64,000 bases of DNA, taken from positions 1-64,000 of the forward strand of contig CANNCM010000005.1 of the NCBI GenBank assembly GCA_947503105.1, read 5' to 3'. Below, piece by piece: positions 1 to 7,079 of this stretch. The position numbers and the translations under genes were made by a program. Position 1 is the first letter of the stretch. Every line of letters begins with the position of its first letter. The notes beneath the pieces are model-generated. The model was not told the DNA's origin. It was given only the letters and a program-made list of their open reading frames with translations, and searched no databases. Source of the DNA: an uncultured Flavobacteriaceae bacterium (GTDB lineage: Bacteria; Bacteroidota; Bacteroidia; Flavobacteriales; Flavobacteriaceae).

Positions 1-327
1 GGATTTAAAATCTAGATTTTTGGATTAAAAACGACTCCCTTTCCCCTTTCCCAAGCTTACACGAAAAAAATGTGACTTTTTAGAGTTCTATGTGTCTAAA
101 CCCCCTGCTGGTGCAAGCGTCCACGCTTGCGCCCTATACCAACACAAGAGCCCCTGCTGGTGCAAGCGTCCACGCTTGCGCCCTATACCAACACAAGAGC
201 ACGATCAAAGTTATTCGCGCTAGCGAGGGATTTAAAATCTAGATTTTTGGATTAAAAACGACTCCCTTTCCCCTTTCCCAAGCTTACACGAAAAAAATGT
301 GACTTTTTAGAGTTTTATGTGTCTAAA
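1..327. repeat. Nested direct repeats: ~100-bp unit A (1-100 and 228-327) around two tandem 49-bp B units (102-150, 151-199)
   Basis: Near-identical sequence by eye: 'ggatttaaaatctagatttttggattaaaaacgactccc...' occurs twice (1 mismatch seen); 'cccctgctggtgcaagcgtccacgcttgcgccctataccaacacaagag' occurs twice in perfect tandem. Confidence 0.95.
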
Positions 328-636
328 CTCATGAGGGGAGTATATAAACTTCGCTTATGGAAAATCGATATACGCCATAAAAACAAGCTATTGTATTGAT
401 TTACAAGAGCTTAGAAAAACATCCCTAAAAATAATACACGAAACGTATATAAGTTGGATATACGCAATGCGTGTGTTTATGTAGTTATGCAACAGATGAA
501 CAAACAACGGTCGAAAATAAAAAAAGGAGCAATATTTCCGTGTAAGAGTGAGTAATTCAATAAATAGACACTATTGAAAACTCACTTAAATAAAAACCGA
601 ATTAAGTCTACATAATAATAAAAAAAAATTTTAAAG

Positions 637-1395
637 ATGAAAACAATTAGAAAACATATATCAAAAATTTCCTTATCAATGGGTATTACTTTATTAATAT
701 TTAGTTGTACACAATACGACGACTCATCTGTAAACAGAGATTATTCTGCAAAAGATATATTTAAGTCAGTAATGTTTGGATCAGGAGAATTTGCTTCAAA
801 CCTATCTATTTTTGATGCACAACAAAAAAGTGTTCAAAATATAGAAATAGCTCAAAAAGAAGAAATGCTTAAAAACATTGACTTACTTGTTGATGCCATT
901 GAGACAGATAATCCAAACTATTTTAACACTTTTAAGGAAAAAATAAAAAGTGAAAATCACAATGAAATCCAGTTAGCTATAAAGGAAGGTGGTAAATATA
1001 TTGAGAACAATTTAAATGCGATAATTCCTGATTATGAAACTCTTTATCAAAATATTAAATCAGATATTACTAACAAGAAAGATAGCTTTAAAACAATGGA
1101 AGATATTGATAATTATGTTAGTAGCCTTCAATCAAATAATAACGAATTGCTTCATAAAAATATGATAACAAGTAAGAGTGCATTAAGTCCTTGTAGCTGG
1201 GCAATAGCTTGTGTAGTATACTTTGTACTAGCTGCTCATAATACTGTAGCAGTTGCTGCAAACGTTTATCTAGTATTTGCTTTATGGGGACCTAGCCTTG
1301 ACAAACACAAAGGTGATGGAGCGTTTATTGATGATATGGATGATACTCTAAGAGAAGAAATGTTAGTGGAAGAAATTGCTAATATTCAATGGTGA
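637..1395 (+). CDS. SdpC-like antimicrobial peptide precursor (putative lipoprotein signal)
   Basis: N-terminal segment 'YSAKDIFKSVMFGSGEFASNL' resembles B. subtilis SdpC 'FSGEDYFRGLLFGQGE' as recalled; C-terminal hydrophobic 'PCSWAIACVVYFVLAAHNTVAVAANVYLVFALW' has the C-x5-C spacing of mature SDP; directly upstream of SdpA/SdpB-like genes. Confidence 0.8.
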   Translation: MKTIRKHISKISLSMGITLLIFSCTQYDDSSVNRDYSAKDIFKSVMFGSGEFASNLSIFDAQQKSVQNIEIAQKEEMLKNIDLLVDAIETDNPNYFNTFKEKIKSENHNEIQLAIKEGGKYIENNLNAIIPDYETLYQNIKSDITNKKDSFKTMEDIDNYVSSLQSNNNELLHKNMITSKSALSPCSWAIACVVYFVLAAHNTVAVAANVYLVFALWGPSLDKHKGDGAFIDDMDDTLREEMLVEEIANIQW

Positions 1396-1946
1396 GTTTT
1401 TTAAAGAATAACAATTACATCATTTATCTAATAACCTCATTGACTGTCTCATTTTGGTTAATTATCAATATTTTTTTGATTACTGTAAGAGGCAATCCGA
1501 TTGAGATAACCAATGAGGTTGATTCTAGGGTTTTTAATTTTATTCCTCAAGGTTGGGCTTTTTTTACACGCGACCCAAGAGAGGCACAAATAGCAATCTA
1601 TAAAATAGAAAATGATAATATTCTAAAACCTTATCCACAAAGACACTCGTTATTTACTAATCTTTTTGGATTAAAAAGGACTTCAAGTAAATTACTTACG
1701 GAATTGCAGTTATTAAAACTTAAAACAGTAGACTCTTTATATTCAGATGCGAAATGGAATTACCAAATTAATATATTTGATAAGATTATAACAAATACTT
1801 TTGAATGTAAAAATGAAATTTATGACCCTATATTATTGGGTAATTTTATTGTGGTTTATCAAAAACCTGTGCCTTGGGCTTGGAGTAAATCAATCAAGGA
1901 AATAAAAATGCCTGCTAAAATAATTAGATTTAAAATTAACGATTAA
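1389..1946 (+). CDS. SdpA family antimicrobial peptide system protein
   Basis: One N-terminal TM plus the 'PQGWAFFTRDPRE' motif typical of SdpA; overlaps the SdpC-like ORF by 7 bp. Confidence 0.85.
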   Translation: MVSFLKNNNYIIYLITSLTVSFWLIINIFLITVRGNPIEITNEVDSRVFNFIPQGWAFFTRDPREAQIAIYKIENDNILKPYPQRHSLFTNLFGLKRTSSKLLTELQLLKLKTVDSLYSDAKWNYQINIFDKIITNTFECKNEIYDPILLGNFIVVYQKPVPWAWSKSIKEIKMPAKIIRFKIND

Positions 1947-1948
1947 TT

Positions 1949-2866
1949 ATGCGATTAAACAATAAATTAAAAGAATTTGCTATAAATAATTTTCCTTATA
2001 CGGATGTGTTAGGCTTATCAAGAAGTGTTATTGCATTAGGCACATTATTAACCCTTTTGACAAACACATCTAGTGTATTAATGCAAAAAATGGATACAGG
2101 AGAATATCTAAATCCATTAATAAATCCAATAGCAGAAATTAATAAATTTAATTTTTTTCTTCTTTTTGGAATAGAACAGTTTGACCTAATGAGATATTTA
2201 GCAATACTTTTATTATTGATGGTTATTTCGGGGTACTTTATAAAAGTAACTTCTATTTTTCATTGGTGGATCTCTATTAGTTTTTTTCTTTCATCTTCTG
2301 TTATAGATGGAGGTGACCAAATTGCATCTATATTGAGCTTTTTATTAATTCCTATATGTCTTACCGATGAAAGAAAAAACCATTGGAATTATATTAAACC
2401 ATACAGCAAGCCAAAAAACATAGTAGGAATTGTTGCTGTCAATCTTATTAGGCTTCAAATTGCTATAATATATTTTCACGCAGCAATTGGAAAATTTGAT
2501 ATACCAGAATGGAGGAATGGTACTGCAATATATTATTGGTTTAATCATAGTTTTTTTGGTATGCCTGAATATTTAGCTAATCCTATGAATTACATATTGT
2601 CTAACAAATGGATTGTGAGTATACTAACTTATTCTGTTTTAATAGCTGAAGTTATTCTCTTCCTTTGCTTAACAGCATCAAAAAAGATGCGTAAGTACAT
2701 ATTTCCGTTTGCAGTACTTTTTCATTTTTTAATAATTATTTACCACGGAATTTTCTCTTTTTTCTTTTCAATTGTTGGTGGTCTTATAATTTATTTATTA
2801 CATATTAACTCTTCATTAAATCTTAAAAAATGGTTTCAAAAAAAATTAAATATATATATACAATAG
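1949..2866 (+). CDS. SdpB family (HTTM/VKGC-like) membrane protein
   Basis: Multi-TM protein with 'LIRLQIAIIYFHAAIGKFDIPEWRNGTAIYYWFNHSFFG', typical of the HTTM/SdpB superfamily; follows sdpA. Confidence 0.85.
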   Translation: MRLNNKLKEFAINNFPYTDVLGLSRSVIALGTLLTLLTNTSSVLMQKMDTGEYLNPLINPIAEINKFNFFLLFGIEQFDLMRYLAILLLLMVISGYFIKVTSIFHWWISISFFLSSSVIDGGDQIASILSFLLIPICLTDERKNHWNYIKPYSKPKNIVGIVAVNLIRLQIAIIYFHAAIGKFDIPEWRNGTAIYYWFNHSFFGMPEYLANPMNYILSNKWIVSILTYSVLIAEVILFLCLTASKKMRKYIFPFAVLFHFLIIIYHGIFSFFFSIVGGLIIYLLHINSSLNLKKWFQKKLNIYIQ

Positions 2867-3285
2867 GACTTTCCGTTTTTTTAACATACACCTGTTTTCT
2901 CATAAAAAATTATAGTAAAATTGCCAACACTGTTGTAACACACATTGATTACTCCGGAAATCCTGATGGTTATGGAGAAAAATATCATTTAATTGTTGCA
3001 TTAGCTGTCAATGCTGTTCTACTTATAGTAATGGGGCTTTTAATTAAAAACCCTAAATATGCAAATTATCCTGTCGAAATTACCGACGAAAATCGAAATT
3101 CAGTTTATGAAAAAATGAGATACTTTATGTCATTTTTGTCAATAGTTGTTTCGATTATTTTTTCTGTAATGATATATAAAGCAATAGGATACAAGACCAA
3201 TAAAGTATTACTAATATCAATTTCATTATGTGCTCCCCTACTGATTGTAATTCTACTTTTTAAAACAAATAAATCCGTTGCATAA
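2830..3285 (+). CDS. DUF1648 / SdpI-like membrane protein, putative toxin immunity
   Basis: TM protein with 'HIDYSGNPDGYGEKYHL' (DUF1648-type motif), last gene of the sdp-like operon, overlapping sdpB. Confidence 0.7.
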   Translation: MVSKKIKYIYTIGLSVFLTYTCFLIKNYSKIANTVVTHIDYSGNPDGYGEKYHLIVALAVNAVLLIVMGLLIKNPKYANYPVEITDENRNSVYEKMRYFMSFLSIVVSIIFSVMIYKAIGYKTNKVLLISISLCAPLLIVILLFKTNKSVA

Positions 3286-3381
3286 CAACGTATAAGCATA
3301 ATAAGGGTTTAAGGCTAAAATTAATAGTAGTTTTGTGTTTGTGATAGTTGTTTTTAAACCGAAACCAATAGCATACAAATC

Positions 3382-3487
3382 CCCCTGCTGGTGCAAGCGT
3401 CCACGCTTGCGCCCTATACCAACACAAGAGCACGATCAAAGTTATTCGCGATAGCGAGGGATTTAAAATCTAGATTTTTGGATTAAA
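3382..3487. repeat. Right-hand copy of the repeat (B unit + linker + truncated A unit), matching 151-256
   Basis: 106-bp match to 151-256 with one visible mismatch (gcgctagcg versus gcgatagcg); ends next to the stop codon of the symporter gene. Confidence 0.95.
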
Positions 3488-3488
3488 T

Positions 3489-4814
3489 TCACTTCACCTC
3501 TTCCAAATGGTCATCCCATTCTTTGGGTTTTGGGGTATGGAGTTTTCCTTCCAATTTTGCAATAACGGTAGAGACTGTAGCATCGCCAGTGACATTAATC
3601 ACTGTTCGGCACATGTCTAGTGGTCTGTCCACTGCAAAAATAAGTGCCAATCCAATGGCCAATTTTTCGGCAGGGAAACCTACAGATTCTAACACAATCA
3701 CCAACATAACCATTCCTGCTCCGGGAACTGCAGCACTACCAATAGAGGCCAGTAAGGCCGTAAGAACAATCATGAGTTGGTCTGTAAAGGTCAAATCAAA
3801 ATTAAGGGCTTGTGCGATAAAAACCGCCGCTACCGCTTGGTACAAACTTGTACCGTCCATATTGATTGTAGCACCTACGGGCAACACAAAACTGGACACT
3901 TCTTTATCAACACCCACATGTTCTTCTACGCGTTCCATAGTTACAGGCAAGGTGGCCGCACTACTGCTTGTAGAAAAAGCCAATAATTGTGCTGGACTGA
4001 TTTGTTTTAAAAACCAAAGCGGGTTCTTTTTGGTGGCTACAGTCACTACTATCATATAAAAACAAACCATTAAGAGCAAACCTCCTACTACAATTGAAGC
4101 ATAGTACAAGAGTGCATATAGTAGTTCTGGATCGCCAGAAGAAACCACCACATTGGCCAAGAGTGCAAAAACGGCGTATGGTGCCGTTAGCATGATTAAA
4201 TCAACCATTTTGAGGACGACATCGTTGAGAGAGTCGAAAACATCTTTTAATGGTTTTGCACTTTTTTCACCAATCAATAAAAGAGAAATCCCTAGAAATA
4301 TAGCCAAAAAAATCACTTGCAACATGAGTTTATTGTTGCTCAAAGCTAAAAACGCATTTTCGGGAACCATATCCACAACAAAATCTAAAGGCCCACTCTG
4401 TTGTTGGCGGGTTGCTTCAGCAATTTTTCCTTGTACACTACTGTTATTGGCATAAGTTGCTGTGAGTTTAGAAATGGTTGCATCTGAAACGCCTTCACCT
4501 GGGTTAAATATATTTACTAAAGTCAAACCAATACTAATAGCAATTACGGTGGTAAGGATATAAATTACAATCGTTTTTATGCCAATAGATGCAAATTTAG
4601 AAATGTCTTTTAAGTCAGAAATTCCTTTGATTAAAGAGGCTAAAATAAGAGGAACAGCAATGAGTTTGAGGAGTTTAACAAAAATGGTTCCAAGGGGTTT
4701 TATCCATGCAGTAATAAAAGCTGCACCACCTTGAACTTGAAGCATGATAAAGCCAAAGACAAGACCAAGAAGCATTCCAATTAATATTTTCCAATGTAGG
4801 GCTAATGATTTCAT
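3489..4814 (-). CDS. Dicarboxylate/amino acid:cation symporter (DAACS family)
   Basis: Full-length multi-TM protein with 'STSSSAATLPVTM', 'LPVGATINMDGTSLYQ' and 'DRPLDMCRTVINVTGD' motifs. Confidence 0.95.
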   Translation of the reverse strand: MKSLALHWKILIGMLLGLVFGFIMLQVQGGAAFITAWIKPLGTIFVKLLKLIAVPLILASLIKGISDLKDISKFASIGIKTIVIYILTTVIAISIGLTLVNIFNPGEGVSDATISKLTATYANNSSVQGKIAEATRQQQSGPLDFVVDMVPENAFLALSNNKLMLQVIFLAIFLGISLLLIGEKSAKPLKDVFDSLNDVVLKMVDLIMLTAPYAVFALLANVVVSSGDPELLYALLYYASIVVGGLLLMVCFYMIVVTVATKKNPLWFLKQISPAQLLAFSTSSSAATLPVTMERVEEHVGVDKEVSSFVLPVGATINMDGTSLYQAVAAVFIAQALNFDLTFTDQLMIVLTALLASIGSAAVPGAGMVMLVIVLESVGFPAEKLAIGLALIFAVDRPLDMCRTVINVTGDATVSTVIAKLEGKLHTPKPKEWDDHLEEVK

Positions 4815-4819
4815 ATGAT

Positions 4820-5884
4820 TTAGAGTTTTGATAGTCGATTGAGCAGCATAAAATCTGCAAGAACTAATGCCGCCATGGCCTCGACAATAGGAACTGCACG
4901 TGGAACCACACAGGGATCGTGGCGGCCTTTACCATGCATTTCTACAGCATTGCCGTCCTTGTCGATAGTTTCTTGTGCTTGCATAACTGTTGCTACAGGT
5001 TTGAAGGCTACATTAAAATAGATATCCATTCCATTACTAATACCACCTTGAATTCCACCAGAGCGATTTGTTTTGGTTGAGCCATCGGTGTTAAATACGT
5101 CGTTGTGTTCACTTCCTTTCATTCTAACCCCTTCAAAACCAGAGCCATATTCAAATCCTTTTACAGCATTGATCGAAAGCATCGCTTTGCCTAATTGCGC
5201 ATGTAGGCGATCAAAAACAGGTTCTCCTAGACCTATGGGAACATTTTTTATGACGCAAGAGACTGTGCCACCAATGGTATCTCCTTCTTTACGGATCGCT
5301 TTAATTCTGTCAATCATTTTTTCGGCCATTACAGGATCTGGACAACGCACAGCGTTGGATTCTGTTTTGGATAAATCTAAGTCTTGATAGTTTTTGTTTA
5401 AAGCAATAGCCCCAACAGATGCCGTGTAGGCATTAATTTCAATGCTGTTTAAAAATTGTTTAGCAATAGCACCAGCCACTACTCGACATGCGGTTTCTCT
5501 TGCCGAGCTACGCCCACCACCTCTGTAATCGCGTTGACCATATTTTTCTGTGTAAGTAAAATCGGCATGACTGGGACGGAAAACATCTTTGATATGGCTG
5601 TAATCTTTGGATTTTTGATTGGCATTTTTAATGATAAATCCAATAGGAGTTCCCGTCGTAATCCCTTCAAAAATACCAGATAAAAATTCTACGGTATCGG
5701 GTTCTTTTCGTTGCGTTACAATCTTTGATTGTCCGGGTTTTCTACGATCCATTTCTCGCTGAATAGCATCAAAATCTATAGAGATACCAGCTGGACAGCC
5801 ATCAATTACACCACCAATAGCCAAGCCGTGTGACTCTCCAAAAGTTGTTAATTTAAATACATTACCAAAAGAATTGCCTGCCAT
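4820..5884 (-). CDS. aroC: Chorismate synthase
   Basis: '[19 protein letters not shown]', '[27 protein letters not shown]' and '[26 protein letters not shown]' motifs. Confidence 0.98.
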   Translation of the reverse strand: MAGNSFGNVFKLTTFGESHGLAIGGVIDGCPAGISIDFDAIQREMDRRKPGQSKIVTQRKEPDTVEFLSGIFEGITTGTPIGFIIKNANQKSKDYSHIKDVFRPSHADFTYTEKYGQRDYRGGGRSSARETACRVVAGAIAKQFLNSIEINAYTASVGAIALNKNYQDLDLSKTESNAVRCPDPVMAEKMIDRIKAIRKEGDTIGGTVSCVIKNVPIGLGEPVFDRLHAQLGKAMLSINAVKGFEYGSGFEGVRMKGSEHNDVFNTDGSTKTNRSGGIQGGISNGMDIYFNVAFKPVATVMQAQETIDKDGNAVEMHGKGRHDPCVVPRAVPIVEAMAALVLADFMLLNRLSKL

Positions 5885-5941
5885 TTATATGATTTTAATT
5901 TCAAATGAGGGTAAAATTACTAAAACAAACGCTAGTAGGCA

Positions 5942-7078
5942 CTAAATTGAGATACAATTTTTTAAAGCTGTTTTGTAAACTTCTTCATAAGCAGGAACAA
6001 TTTGATGGATATCAAACTTTGCCGCTGTAGATCTCGCTCCTTTTTTGAACGCCTCTAGGTCATTTGTGTTTTTTAGAATTTGAATCGCATTTTGAGACAT
6101 GCTTTTAACATCACCAACAGCACTCAAAAACCCTGAAACTTTATTGATATTGACTTCTGGAAGCCCACCAGTATTGCTAGAAACTACCGGCACTCCAGAG
6201 GCCATAGCTTCTAATGCAGACAGCCCAAAACTTTCTGTTTGTGAGGGCAAAAGAAAGAGATCACTGAAACATAAAATTTTATTGACTTCATTGGTATTGC
6301 CTAAAAAAACAACTTTGTCTTCGATATTGAGATGTGTACATAGTTGCTCAGCTTTTTCTCTTTCGGGGCCTTCGCCAATCATCATTAGCTTTGATGGAAT
6401 TTCTTTTTGAATGGCATCAAAAATATGAATCACGTCGGGAATGCGTTTGACTGTTCTAAAATTACTGACATGTGTAATGACTCGCTCGTGGGGTTCGGCC
6501 AAAACATCGCGTTGACAGTTTTTAACGCTAGGTTTATGCTTTTCTAAATCAATAAAATTGGGGATTACTGTAATCTCTTTGTTGGTGCTAAAAAGGCGTT
6601 GTGTATCATCTTTCAAACTTTGAGAAACAGACGTCACTGCATCCGATTTATTGATACTAAATGTGACTGCAGTTTTATAAAAAGGATGACTCCCAACTAG
6701 GGTAATATCTGTACCATGAAGCGTTGTGACAATTGGAAGTTCAATACCTTCTTCATGCAACATTTTTTTGGCCATATAACCGGCATAAGCATGAGGAATA
6801 GCATAGTGCACATGCAAAACATCAATTTGATGCGCTTTTACCATATCAACAATTTTGCTTGACAATGCCAATTCGTAGGGTTGATAATGGAATAATGGAT
6901 AATTTGGCACATGGACTTCATGAAAGTGAACATTGGCGCCCAAGAGTTCCAAGCGTACAGGTTGGCTGTAAGTGATAAAATGGACCTCGTGGCCTTTGCG
7001 TGATAGTTCAAGTCCCAATTCGGTTGCTACAACTCCACTTCCGCCAAAGGTCGGATAACATACAATTCCTATTTTCAT
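5942..7078 (-). CDS. bshA: N-acetyl-alpha-D-glucosaminyl L-malate synthase
   Basis: GT4 glycosyltransferase beginning 'MKIGIVCYPTFGGSGVVATELGLELSRKGHEVHFITY'; characteristic BshA. Confidence 0.95.
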   Translation of the reverse strand: MKIGIVCYPTFGGSGVVATELGLELSRKGHEVHFITYSQPVRLELLGANVHFHEVHVPNYPLFHYQPYELALSSKIVDMVKAHQIDVLHVHYAIPHAYAGYMAKKMLHEEGIELPIVTTLHGTDITLVGSHPFYKTAVTFSINKSDAVTSVSQSLKDDTQRLFSTNKEITVIPNFIDLEKHKPSVKNCQRDVLAEPHERVITHVSNFRTVKRIPDVIHIFDAIQKEIPSKLMMIGEGPEREKAEQLCTHLNIEDKVVFLGNTNEVNKILCFSDLFLLPSQTESFGLSALEAMASGVPVVSSNTGGLPEVNINKVSGFLSAVGDVKSMSQNAIQILKNTNDLEAFKKGARSTAAKFDIHQIVPAYEEVYKTALKNCISI

Positions 7079-7079
7079 T

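Noticed and set aside
1-327. Repeats resembling a CRISPR array
   Set aside because: Only two or three copies, tandem with no spacers, units of 49 and 100 bp, no cas genes nearby.
3523-5683. Plus-strand ORFs antisense to the symporter and aroC
   Set aside because: They lie opposite clearly conserved genes, lack coherent motifs, and are expected by-products of the coding frame.
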